From Hippasteria phrygiana (Eukaryota; Echinodermata; Asteroidea; Valvatida; Goniasteridae), in the NCBI GenBank assembly GCA_037893225.1, contig JAZGUH010001192.1:1-64000 (forward strand): 64,000 nt of DNA, in the 5' to 3' direction. A model generated the notes under the pieces. That model was given only the letters and a program-made list of their open reading frames with translations, was not told the DNA's origin and did not search any database. Numbering within the stretch: position 1 is the first letter of the stretch; every line of letters begins with the position of its first letter. Position numbers and translations under genes: made by a program. This document shows, in pieces, positions 44,163 through 53,865 of the stretch.

Positions 44163-45537
44163 GTTGCCAATCGGGATTTAGACCCTTGCACTCAACTGAA
44201 AGCACTCTACACGATTTAACAAACAAGTGTTTTGAGGCTATGGAGCAAGGTGAAGTTACAGGTAGCGTGTTCATAGATCTCAGTAAAGCTTTTGATTGTG
44301 TGGATCATGTAATCCTACTAGGCAAATTGAAGAAGCTGAATTTGTCATCTTCTGTAATTAATTGGTTTAAGTCGTACCTAGGCGGTCGTAGTCAATCTGT
44401 AAATATTAAGGGTACAATATCGAAGGTCTTGCCCATAGACATAGGCGTTCCACAAGGGTCGATCTTAGGGCCACTTTTATTCATTGTTTATAGTAGTGAT
44501 TTTCCATCCTGTATACCCCAAAATTGCAACTTATTGATGTATGCAGATGACTCCACGTTAACTTGTAGCTCCTCTAGTATTAACGAAATAGAAAGGAACT
44601 TGAATGTAGCTCTTGCTAGTATTCACAACTGGTGCCAAAGAAACAAACTAGCATTAAATGCCAACAAAACCAAATGTATGCTTATTGGTTCAAGGCAGAA
44701 AATATCCAACGTCGACCTGAACGTGTGCATTGCTGATAAGGTTATCGAAAAAGTGAAATCTTGTAAATGCTTGGGTGTAGTTGTTGATGAAACATTAAGT
44801 TGGGGTACACATGTTGAATACGTAAGGAAGACTGTTTCGTCTAAATTGGGTGTGTTAAACAGAATTCGTGATTACGTTCCCCAAAGCAGCCTGCACACAC
44901 TCTTTGTAAGTTTAGTTATGCCATCTTTAGAGTATTGCACGACATATCTCACGACAATACCCTCAACAAATGTCTCAAAAGAGCCGCACGGATAATCCTT
45001 AAATGTACCTCCCTCACCCCCTCAGCTGATATGTTTGCCAGACTAAATTGGATTCCTTTTAAAGAAAGAGTTCAGTCCAAAAAGGCTATCTTTGTTTTCA
45101 AAAGCCTTAACAAAATGACTCCTTTGTACATGACAAATCTGTTCACACCACTTACAGTGATTCGTGAAACACGACAATCGACCCAAATGGCACTGAAAGT
45201 TCCTTTCGCCAAAAAGGAATGCTACGTGACAAGTTTCGCTGTGAGTGGTGCCAGTATATGGAATAATCTGCCTGAACAAATGAGAACCATAAACTATCGG
45301 AGCTACGTAAAGCCATCTATCAGTGATATTTCTGTCATTTACGCTGATCTGCGGAGTTATAAACTTGGTTGCCAAAATACTTTGGAGCCGGATGGGAATT
45401 TCCCCTTGTTTTTCACCCTAAAAGGTTTTTTTTCGCGGGTTTTTCGCCCATCCCGTAAATCAGCAATAGGCTTCTGGAGAGTTGAAAAGTTAACCGAAAA
45501 TAGATATATTTGTGTAAACATTATTGTATTTGTTTAA
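44163..45537 (+). pseudogene. LINE reverse transcriptase, palm to C-terminus
   Basis: Blocks in order: QSGFRPLHSTEST, VFIDLSKAFDCVDH, VPQGSILGPLLF, LMYADDSTL (catalytic YADD intact), NKLALNANKTKCML, then the thumb and C-terminal region ending near GASIWNNLPEQMR. One frameshift near 44940, after LEYC, separates the last 200 residues. Enzyme that copies the RNA at the nicked target; this copy is inactive. Confidence 0.88.
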
Positions 45538-45660
45538 ATATTTTGTATGAATGTGTAAATATTCAGTTTTAACTAATAATATGCAGGGCCCCAATGGAAA
45601 CCAGTTTTAAACTGTTTGGGCACACCCTGGGTAAAGAAATGTAATAAATAAATAAATAAA

Positions 45661-45830
45661 CCTAATTGGTACGTCACTGCAACTTTGTTGGAACGTAATA
45701 GCAACTTTATGGGACGCAATTGCAATTTTATTGGGCACGTCACTGCAACTTAATTGGCACGTCACTGCAACTTTATGGCACACTATTGCAACTCTGTGGA
45801 CACGTTCCTGTAACATAATAGGGACATTTG
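45661..45830. repeat. array E resumed after the LINE
   Basis: About eight units of GGCACGTCACTGCAACTTTA (20-22 bp), same type and orientation as 42120-42211. Confidence 0.75.
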
Positions 45831-46906
45831 AAGTTAATTTCTGCAAACGATAACAAATCAAATACATGTGAATGTAAACGGAATTAATGTCATTCTAATT
45901 TTATTACAAAGAATGTTGGAAATGATACAAACAAGTCAACTTTTCTTGAAAATGACAGCACGCAAGATGTCATGATTTCTCAGGATGCTTGAGACTATTA
46001 TTCACTTACAATCAAGAAATATATTTCACAATAATTTGGGAGTTTTAATGTTGATGTTTGCAAATGTATTATTGCATTCAAGAAAAGAAGTTCGTAATAT
46101 GACCTGACCAAACTTGGAGGTCTAAAGGCCAGGTCATACCCCAGGCCGCAAGAGCAAAAACAAACGAATTAGATATCGGAAATATTCGCTTCAAAATTCA
46201 CCGGAGATATTTTCTCCCTTTTCGTAGCGCATGCGGGAATAATGTCTGTGACATTAAAATGTGCGTTTACTTTGGCTTTCTTGCAATAATATGAACTTGT
46301 CTTTAACTGAACGAATAATAGTGTGATGGAGTATGTATAGTGTTGACAAAATATGTTACGGGTCTGGGCAAAGGCAATTGCGACGGGCCCCTTACCGGTT
46401 TTCAACATCTGTGAAAGTCCCCCCAATCACACCATTATCCTCATAATAAATACCTTTTTGATCAAAAGATAAAAAGTCGACAAGTTGAAAAAAGTTGAAC
46501 CATTTCGTTCTTTCAAATCAAATTAATTCAACTAACATACACAATGGTACAAATTTACAATGAAGCAAAATTATACAGTAGTGTCAGTTTAAACGTCGAC
46601 AGGCTAGGGAGGTGAGTTTTAAATCTAACAAAATAAAAAAAAATGACAACGTAAATGAAGTACACATTATTTTTTAAGCCGTCCTCTGCCACTTGCATTC
46701 TATATAAAACGTTTTTACATGATCGTTTTATCTTGCTACAGGGTTTATGAAACTTGTAGGGCCTACATGTAATAGAAGTACAGATTTTCTTTTCGTGAAG
46801 GTATATCGGTTTTCAGTAAATTGCGAAAATTAAAGTTAAAACAGACGCATTTTAAAATGGGAAACCACAAAATGGCGTCTCGTAACTTTCATCAATTTCA
46901 AAGGAG
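45831..46906. other. no gene seen
   Basis: AT-rich unique sequence; possible core of element E. No coding exons, RNA genes or inverted repeats recognised. Confidence 0.4.
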
Positions 46907-47217
46907 TGTATCTCTTAATGTAAAAGAGTGAAAAACTCACTCTCCAAAAGAGTGAATCCCTTCTCAAACCACTCCAAAAGAGTGAATCTCTTATAAAAAT
47001 CACTCGAAAAGAGTGAAATTTCAACTCCTTCGTGGAGCCGTATAAGGGACAACTCTTTTTAGAGTTGTCCCTTATATGGCTCATCGAAAGAGTGGAAATT
47101 TCACTCTTTTCGAGTGGTTTTCACTCTTTTCGAGTGGTGATCACTCTTTTCGAGTGGTTTGAGAAGGGATTTACTCTTTTGGAGAGTGAGTTTTTCACTC
47201 TTTTACATTAAGAGATT
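46907..47217. mobile_element. 311-bp fold-back with TCACTCTTTTCGAGTGGT repeats
   Basis: A long palindrome: ATCTCTTAATGTAAAAGAGT at the left matches the complement at the right end. The right arm carries three or four copies of an 18-bp unit; the left arm fewer. The centre is ACAACTCTTTTTAGAGTTGT. No protein. Confidence 0.8.
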
Positions 47218-49332
47218 ATTAAATGTGTTTTAAGAGTTCGGCTCTTTTTACAGACCGTTTAATAAGAAATTCCAATACATCCAGAGAAGTGCAGGTTCAT
47301 TCATCGGCAAGGTTGTACATGGCACGTCCCTCATCATGACGCGATTCTGACAAACAAATAACAGGAAAAAAATTTTCAGATTATTATGCCTGACGGATGG
47401 TGCACTAATTCTCTAAACTATTCCAAAACCAAGCCCTTCTCAGAGGATGACAAAAGCCAAAAATCGGTAAAAGGTTTTTTGTCGATAAAACAAAGCATAC
47501 CGGTACAAATTGAAGATTTTTAGGGCAAAATGAATTTGTTTTGAGAGCATGGTCAAAGCATCTTTATTCAACACACGACTGGAAAAAGAACACTTATTAA
47601 TCACTTCACTCATTCCAAAAACCGTGTGCTTTTACACTTTTTAAAAGTTATTTTCATCCTCTTAACAGGAATACAGATGTGATCGAAAAGTCAACTCTAC
47701 TTACGGAGAAAAACAAGAGATGATTTAAAAGCATCCCGCAAACGCTGTATGAAGTAGACAAGCAGTTCAAACATGTCACAGCCTGCCACCCATTGCACTC
47801 AGATGAAGCATAACTGCAGTGTGGGGACAAATTACAAAACATTATGAGCAATTTTAAGATTAATATACCAATAGAAAATTAAAACGGAACACGGTTTGTT
47901 GTCCACATGGTCTTGAAGGAAACATTTTAAAAGCACTTTACAAAAGGCTGTTACAAAAAGTTAGGGCAATTCTTTCATCTTTTAGCAACGCTGACCTAGC
48001 CACGAACCTTACCCAATCACACACAATTCTAATATTTAATGCGGTCACTACAAATCACGCCACTAACCCGAACGTCCAATTTCCGTGTACTTAGACATTC
48101 CAGCGAAATCTAGAGGACCGTTTACACTGGAACGATTTGGTGTCTGAACTTTTGGCCAGGCCCTGTGACTCAATGGTACGCACGTAGCCATGACAATGAC
48201 CTCGTTAATGTACAAACCATATGGTGCAGGCTTTATTTGGGGGGAAATATCTTAACGGTTAACTGTATTATTTTGCAGTTAAATTTGCAGTAGGCCTACT
48301 TTCCTTTGGAAATAGAAATCAAATTACAAGATACCGGCACGTATCCCAGCTAACTGTCTCATGTTGTTAAAGCTGGTGTGGTTTGACCATTGGTTAATTG
48401 GAATCAAAATGGTACTGGTAGGCTATACACTACAAAGGTATTATCGGTTTTTAAATACTGTCAGACATTTTGCCATTTGCTAATAAATCATATAAGATTC
48501 TTCCATGCACAGCTTTGTAAAACTAGCCAACAGTTTTTTTTTAAACCCTAGCAGTCCGAAATCCTCAAATTTTAATAGGATTTTATATGCACCCTAGGGG
48601 GTTAGCTATATGTCATTAATGCCTGTAAATCTGCCAGCATATATCCGTATCATACTCAGCATGTTGGGAAAAAATACGACTTTTTCAACTAAACAAGACT
48701 AGTTAGAACGTTAGGGCCTACATGAACCTAATTTGTATTTTTTCCTCTAAAAATGCTCAAAATAACAAACTGTAGGCTATAGCCTATATATACCCACCTT
48801 GATTTGTACTCTTCACAAATCTGAATCGACGGAACATTTTCAGTAGGGCCTATCAACTAAAAACAAAGACTGTGTCCTTTCGTGAATTACGTTCGGAAAG
48901 TTGCCAGTATTAGTGATTTGCTTGAAAAAGGTTTTACATGTATACGTAAGAATAATGACAAATTGTATTCCCGAAATTACACGAGAGAATGTCACTGATA
49001 ATTTTAAGATTTATAGAAAATATACAATTCCTACCTTCTGAAGAAATGCTGCTCTATCAAGCTATACTATTACTACTATTAGTACGTGTGAAGCCTGACT
49101 CAGCCGGGCATCAACTGGAGGGTGACCGTTAATAGTGGCTGCTTCCTCCCGCTCGCTCGGTAACTGAGCACCGCAATTCAAATGATGCGGAATTCGGTGC
49201 CGCGCATGCGCCGTGGTATTAGGTTTCTCTGAGAACGGGCAAATTTATGTAAGTTGGTACCGCTCCATACAGTGCCGGAACACGATGCATATGGATGCAG
49301 GTACAAGGATGGGCGGAAAGGATATGTCTAAG
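47218..49332. other. no gene supported; one block shared with element B core
   Basis: Unique AT-rich sequence. At about 48528-48605 it shares CCTCAAATTTTAATA..ATTTTRYATGCACCCTAG with 14768-14850 in element B. A GC-richer stretch at 49090-49230 has no recognisable gene. Confidence 0.45.
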
Positions 49333-49545
49333 AATCGCAACATAACAGCAACGTTTTGAAAATACCATACCACACTTTCACAACGTTAATTTGCGAGTTA
49401 ACAACAACGTTAAGATAAAACCTTCATACAACGTCATCACTACGTCACGTATTGCAACATCACAACAACGTTGTGAAAACACCGAAATACAATGTTACCA
49501 CAACGTCATTATAACAACATCAGAGCAATGTTGTGAAAATACTGG
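49333..49545. repeat. ACAACGTT array, probable right part of element E
   Basis: About ten irregular units of CACAACGTT/ACAACGTTGTGAAAA. It ends abruptly against the truncated LTR at 49546; the expected CCC/GGG terminus is missing. Confidence 0.6.
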
Positions 49546-49640
49546 CCTTCCCAGCCGACCAGCAGGGGCTCCGCTACAACCGCTCTGCTGTGGTACTGGT
49601 CTAGCGCCCTCCGCCGACCGACCGGCACCGGCGCTATATT
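49546..49640 (-). repeat. 3' LTR remnant of Gypsy element 1
   Basis: About 95 bp homologous to the start of the 54646-54996 LTR (GCGCCGGTGCCGGTCGG, then GGAGCCCCTGCTGGTCGG). The rest, including the polyadenylation signal, is missing where array E begins. Confidence 0.7.
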
Positions 49641-50473
49641 GCCCCCTTCGAGGACCTTTGTTCGTCCCCGAACAAGGCGACCAGCACCGATGACCGGACG
49701 CCCAGGAAGACCCGGTCCGGACGGCGCCCGCAGTGACAACAAAAACACAATGGGGGAACAGCATCCAGTTCAGTTGGTGGGCGGAGGCTGCCGCTGGACT
49801 TCCGTCTGTCGCAACAGTTCCTCCCAGAAGCGGCGTGGGACGTTGTTGGGGTAGCGTGGAGGTGGAGGCGCTCCAGGTGGCGTAGAGGATCTCGTTTGGG
49901 TCGATCGGCCTTTCCAGCCCTTGCGCCGGTTCCAATGGTGTCGTGAGGGGGGCGCCGGGGAGCGTTCCGGGCGGACGCGGCTCCCCGGCCTAGATGGTCG
50001 CCCCTCCGAGGGACGTCCCGGGTGGGATGGTCTTGGGGGGCGTTCCGGGTGGACGTGGTCCCCCGACCTGCTGGGAGACTCGGGGACCTGGGGACTCCCC
50101 TGACGAGTAAGGTGCGGCGGCGAGGGCGACTGCCCTGCGCTCGGAGCGGCTGAGTGGGGGGCTGTTCCGGGTGGTCGCAGCCCCCCCGGTGGGACGTCGG
50201 AGGCGGAGGGGATGGAGCGGCGTCCATCTCTCCGTCGCTGGCGTGGACGTCAAGCTCATCGACCTCCGCACTCACCGATCCCACGAAGACTCCAGCACAG
50301 TAGGGGTAGTGTCGTTCTCGGACGTCCCTCCTGTAAAAGGTTCTCCCGCACCCCCGGGCGCAGGCGTAGGGACATTCCGGGTGGAGTACCCTGCACGCCG
50401 TCCGGAGGTGCCTCCGGATGTTATGGTTCTGGTTGAACATCCGTTCGCAGTGGGGGCATCTCGCCTGGTCCAT
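49634..50473 (-). CDS. third ORF with two zinc fingers, 279 aa
   Basis: ATG at 50473, 30 bp after the gag-integrase stop. Residues 6-27 give Cys6-x2-Cys9-x12-His22-x4-Cys27 and residues 38-59 give Cys38-x3-Cys42-x12-His55-x3-Cys59, C2H2-like spacing with a final Cys. The remainder is Arg/Pro-rich and low in complexity. The ATG is directly preceded by CTAACTAAC, a pyrimidine tract and CTGCAG|G, a strong branch point and 3' splice site, suggesting expression from a spliced RNA. No env features (signal peptide, membrane segment). The frame is open further upstream (to 50866), overlapping integrase, but the fingers start here. The final codons reach to the start of the 3' LTR. Confidence 0.65.
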   Translation of the reverse strand: MDQARCPHCERMFNQNHNIRRHLRTACRVLHPECPYACARGCGRTFYRRDVRERHYPYCAGVFVGSVSAEVDELDVHASDGEMDAAPSPPPPTSHRGGCDHPEQPPTQPLRAQGSRPRRRTLLVRGVPRSPSLPAGRGTTSTRNAPQDHPTRDVPRRGDHLGRGAASARNAPRRPPHDTIGTGARAGKADRPKRDPLRHLERLHLHATPTTSHAASGRNCCDRRKSSGSLRPPTELDAVPPLCFCCHCGRRPDRVFLGVRSSVLVALFGDEQRSSKGAI

Positions 50474-50502
50474 CCTGCAGGGAGGAGAAGAAGGAAGGTT
50501 AG

Positions 50503-53500
50503 TTAGATGGAGACAATACCGACTGGGACGGATAATTCTCCGTCCGGCCCTAGTGACTCTGCCGATGGCGCGGGAGGTGCCGGCTCGTTTTCCTCCGCCG
50601 CCTCGCCGGCCACCTCGCCGGACCCGGTCTCCGTCCCGCTCGGCTCGCCGGGGGTCGTCGCCGTCGTCTCGACCGACGGCGGTGTCCCCTCTCCGTGGGG
50701 AGTCGGGGTCATCCCGGGGCCTTCCCCGCCGTCCGACCGGTCGTCCGGGGCAGCTACATTCGCCGGGTCCGCTAACGGGACCCTCGATCGGTCCGGAGTC
50801 CCCGGCGGTCCCCCCGCGGTGGTGTTGTCTTCCTCCGCCCGAGGTCCCCGAGCGGTACGCTCCCACCAGCCCACATCGGCGTCGCCCAGGTATGGTTTTA
50901 GCCGGTTGTAATGGACCACTTTGGCTTTAGCCCGGGGGGACTTCTGGACCCGGTAAGTGACGTCGTCCATTCTCTTCGTCACCACGAACGGCCCGTCCCA
51001 CCAACACTGTAGTTTGGGCGTGCGACCCACTTTCTTGGCGGGGGTGTACAGCCACACCGGTTGGCCTAGCTCATACCCAGCCCCTTCGGCCCGACGGTCG
51101 TACTGCCGTTTCTGGTAGGTTTGACTGCTCCGTAGGTGACGACGGGCGAACTCGTGGGCGTGTTCCATCTTCCTCCTTAGCCCATCCACGTAGTCATGTA
51201 CCACTACGCGTGCCGCCCGCTCTTCCGGAAGCCCCACCACAAGATCCAGGGGGAGCCTGACTTCCCGGCCGAGCATGAGCATGTTCGGTGTGAGTTTGGT
51301 GCTGTCGTGTTGAGAGGAACGGTACGCCATCATGACGTACGGCAGGTGTTCGTCCCAGTCGTCCTGGTTCTCGTCGACGAACAGGCTCAGCATCGTCTTG
51401 ACCGTGCGGTTGAACCGCTCCACCATCCCGTCTGACTGGGGGTGGAATGGTGTAGTACGAGTCTTGTGGATACCGAGCAACTTACAGACTCCCTGGAACA
51501 GTCCGGCTTCGAACTCCTTCCCCTGATCCGTATGGATTTCTAGGGGGGTGCCTAACCGCGTGACGACCTGCTCGACAAGGACCCTGGCGACGGTTTGTGA
51601 CGTTTTGTCGGGGATCGGAAAGGCCTCCACCCACTTCGTGAAGTAGTCGGCGACCACCATGATGCCCGTGTTCCCGGCCCTCGTCCTCGGGAGTCTGCCC
51701 GTCAGGTCAATTGCTAGGCGCTCCATAGGGGCCCCCACTAAGTATTGCTGGAGTAGGGCCTTCCGGGGTCTGGGAGGCGACTTCTTGTGGCACTTCCGGC
51801 ACCACTCCTCCGCCTGGCGTTGCATCCCTCTCCAATACACGGAGGCCTGCTTCAGTCGTGCAACCGTCCGGGCGACCCCCAAGTGGCCCGAGGTCCTGTT
51901 GTCATGGACCAACCTCATGACGTCCTCCACCTTCCCCTTTGGGACCACGACCTTCCACGTTGGGGGTCCCCCGCCGGGCTGTTCCCATCTTAGCTGCAGG
52001 ACCCCACGGGCCAGCCGTAGCCTTTCCCACTTGGCCCACCAGAACTTGGTACCCTCGCCTAGCGCCGAGACATCCGCCCAGCCGGGTCTGGGGACTGCAT
52101 CCTCCAGCCACTGCATGAGCTTGCCCAGTTCGGGGTCGCTGCGTTGCTCTTGTGTCAGTTCCTCCATGTCCCAGGCCTCCAGGAGCCGCTCGGGGGCGAC
52201 CGCCTGAGCCTGTTGAGCATCGCCAACGGCTCCCACCAGTCCCTCCGGCGGTGCCTCTCCGGTACTGCACGGCCGAGCCTCTCTGGTGTAGCACCCCACC
52301 TGGGGGCGGGCGGTCTGCGCGTACACGATCCCGGTAGCCGGTTTGTGTTCCTCGGCTGGAGGTTGGGTTACCAGCCGAACGTCCTTGGTCCCTGGCCTCC
52401 CTTTCTTGTGCGCCTGTGACTCGAGAAAGGCCTCCATCTCGGCCGCAAGGGTGACTGCCTCGGTCAATGTCGCCGCTTTCCTGGAGAAGATGTGGAATTG
52501 CAACTGCTCATTCCGCAGTGCGTTGCGAAAGGCCTCCACCGCCAGATCTTCGCGGGCCTGTGTGGGTAGCTTCGGGTAGCTCTGGTTGACTAACCGCCGA
52601 ATTGATTGTCCCAAGCTACCAAGTGACTCACCGCGGCCTCTCACGCGCGTAGACAACTGCACCCGGTGCAATGGGATCTGGGCGGCCACCCCGAACCGTT
52701 GTTCGAAATTCTCGACGAGGGAGGAATATTCCTCTCGCGCCTCCGGCTCCATATCCGCAAGTACCTCCCGGGCCGTGCCCCTCAAATGGGAAGCCAGGAA
52801 CATTGCTTTCTCGGCCTCGCTCCAATGGTTGACTGCCGCAACACTCTCGATATGGATCAAGTAGTCGGACCACGACGAGCCCCCGTCGAACCTGTCGGGA
52901 AGCATCAATGGCCTCCGACTGCCCGGGTCGGGATGTCCCGGTCCCGCTGTCTCCTTTCTCATCCCGGGTGGTGGTGTTGGTATGTCTCCCGATCGCCCGG
53001 CGGCACCGTGGGTACCAGGGGTAGTCTGCGCCCCCTTGGTGGTGGAGGGTGCCTCAGTCCCGCATGGGGGCTCCGTGTGGTGCCACCCCGCGATCCCGGG
53101 TCCCCCCTCCCGACTGGCCTGTCTCACTCCGTGGACTCCCGTGCGGATTGGCGACGCACCATTCACTCCCCCGCGGAGTGGCTCTCCTCCATAGACTCCC
53201 GTGCGGACTGCCTCCGCCCCACTGACTCCCACGCGGAGTGGCTCCCCTCCATAGACTCCCGTGCGGATTGCCTCCGCGCCATTGACTCCCACACGGAGTG
53301 GCTCTCCTCCATAGACTCCCGTGCGGAGTGACTCCGCGCCATTGACTCCCACGCGGAGTGGCTCTCCTCCATAGACTCCCGTGCGGAGTGACTCCGCGCC
53401 ATTGACTCCCACGCGGAGTGGCTCTCCTCCATAGACTCCCGTGCGGAGTGACTCCGCGCCATTGACTCCCACGCGGAGTGGCTCTCCTCCATAGACTCCC

Positions 53501-53865
53501 GTGCGGAGTGACTCCGCGCCATTGACTCCCACGCGGAGTGGCTCTCCTCCATAGACTCCCGTGCGGAGTGCCTCCGCGCCATTGACTCCCACGCGGAGTG
53601 GCTCTCCTCCATAGACTCCCGTGCGGAGTGACTCCGCGCCATTGACTCCCACGCGGAGTGGCTCTCCTCCATAGACTCCCGTGCGGAGTGACTCCGCGCC
53701 ATTGACTCCCACGCGGAGTGGCTCCGCGCCATTGACTCCCACGCGGAGTGGCTCTCCTCCATAGACTCCCGTGCGGAGTGACTCCGCACCATTGACTCCC
53801 ACGCGGAGTGATTGGCCACACCGACACCGTTGAGGTGGCTCCCGGTACTCACGCCGGTGTAGCAA
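50503..53865 (-). CDS. gag-integrase fusion ORF, 1120 aa, lacking PR-RT-RNase H
   Basis: One uninterrupted frame. Residues about 10-250: eleven or so copies of a 20-aa repeat (VNGAESLRTGVYGGEPLRVG). About 315-490: Gypsy gag core (WSDYLIHIESVAAVNHW, FLASHLRGTAREVLAD). About 545: VGCY, the first half of a CCHC knuckle, joined to REARPC, which in Gypsy polyproteins follows RNase H. Then the H2C2 zinc site (SGHLGV..WCRKCHKK, about 660-695), integrase core with Asp in AIDLTG (about 720), Asp in HTDQGKEF (about 780) and Glu in GMVERFNR (about 815), and the C-terminal domain with VVHYNRLKPYL. Protease, reverse transcriptase and RNase H are absent, apparently by an in-frame deletion. It could act only with a helper. 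Stop at 50503-50505. Confidence 0.88.
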   Translation of the reverse strand: MLHRREYREPPQRCRCGQSLRVGVNGAESLRTGVYGGEPLRVGVNGAEPLRVGVNGAESLRTGVYGGEPLRVGVNGAESLRTGVYGGEPLRVGVNGAEALRTGVYGGEPLRVGVNGAESLRTGVYGGEPLRVGVNGAESLRTGVYGGEPLRVGVNGAESLRTGVYGGEPLRVGVNGAESLRTGVYGGEPLRVGVNGAEAIRTGVYGGEPLRVGVSGAEAVRTGVYGGEPLRGGVNGASPIRTGVHGVRQASREGGPGIAGWHHTEPPCGTEAPSTTKGAQTTPGTHGAAGRSGDIPTPPPGMRKETAGPGHPDPGSRRPLMLPDRFDGGSSWSDYLIHIESVAAVNHWSEAEKAMFLASHLRGTAREVLADMEPEAREEYSSLVENFEQRFGVAAQIPLHRVQLSTRVRGRGESLGSLGQSIRRLVNQSYPKLPTQAREDLAVEAFRNALRNEQLQFHIFSRKAATLTEAVTLAAEMEAFLESQAHKKGRPGTKDVRLVTQPPAEEHKPATGIVYAQTARPQVGCYTREARPCSTGEAPPEGLVGAVGDAQQAQAVAPERLLEAWDMEELTQEQRSDPELGKLMQWLEDAVPRPGWADVSALGEGTKFWWAKWERLRLARGVLQLRWEQPGGGPPTWKVVVPKGKVEDVMRLVHDNRTSGHLGVARTVARLKQASVYWRGMQRQAEEWCRKCHKKSPPRPRKALLQQYLVGAPMERLAIDLTGRLPRTRAGNTGIMVVADYFTKWVEAFPIPDKTSQTVARVLVEQVVTRLGTPLEIHTDQGKEFEAGLFQGVCKLLGIHKTRTTPFHPQSDGMVERFNRTVKTMLSLFVDENQDDWDEHLPYVMMAYRSSQHDSTKLTPNMLMLGREVRLPLDLVVGLPEERAARVVVHDYVDGLRRKMEHAHEFARRHLRSSQTYQKRQYDRRAEGAGYELGQPVWLYTPAKKVGRTPKLQCWWDGPFVVTKRMDDVTYRVQKSPRAKAKVVHYNRLKPYLGDADVGWWERTARGPRAEEDNTTAGGPPGTPDRSRVPLADPANVAAPDDRSDGGEGPGMTPTPHGEGTPPSVETTATTPGEPSGTETGSGEVAGEAAEENEPAPPAPSAESLGPDGELSVPVGIVSI
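53150..53815 (-). repeat. 60-bp tandem repeat coding the gag N-terminus
   Basis: About eleven copies of a unit built from two related 30-mers (CCATTGACTCCCACGCGGAG and CCATAGACTCCCGTGCGGAG). Divisible by three, so it is in frame with gag; another two frames also read open. Confidence 0.92.

Larger units (their letters stand above)
42212..45660 (+). mobile_element. 5'-truncated LINE inserted in array E
   Basis: Reverse transcriptase coding runs from the 5' junction near 42212 and resumes after a composite MITE insertion (42625-44160). The 3' end is AATAAATAAATAAA at 45641-45660, directly followed by array E sequence (GGTACGTCACTGCAACTT), which also precedes the 5' junction. Coding strand plus. 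The endonuclease and ORF1 are missing, consistent with 5' truncation during target-primed insertion. Confidence 0.85.

Noticed and set aside
48340..48362. CCCAGCTAAC at about 48350 as the second end of element E
   Set aside because: It has the same orientation as the left end, lacks the AATTTTACG continuation and has no adjacent array.
50418..50930. Plus-strand frames opposite the Gypsy ORF
   Set aside because: Antisense shadows in GC-rich sequence without domains.
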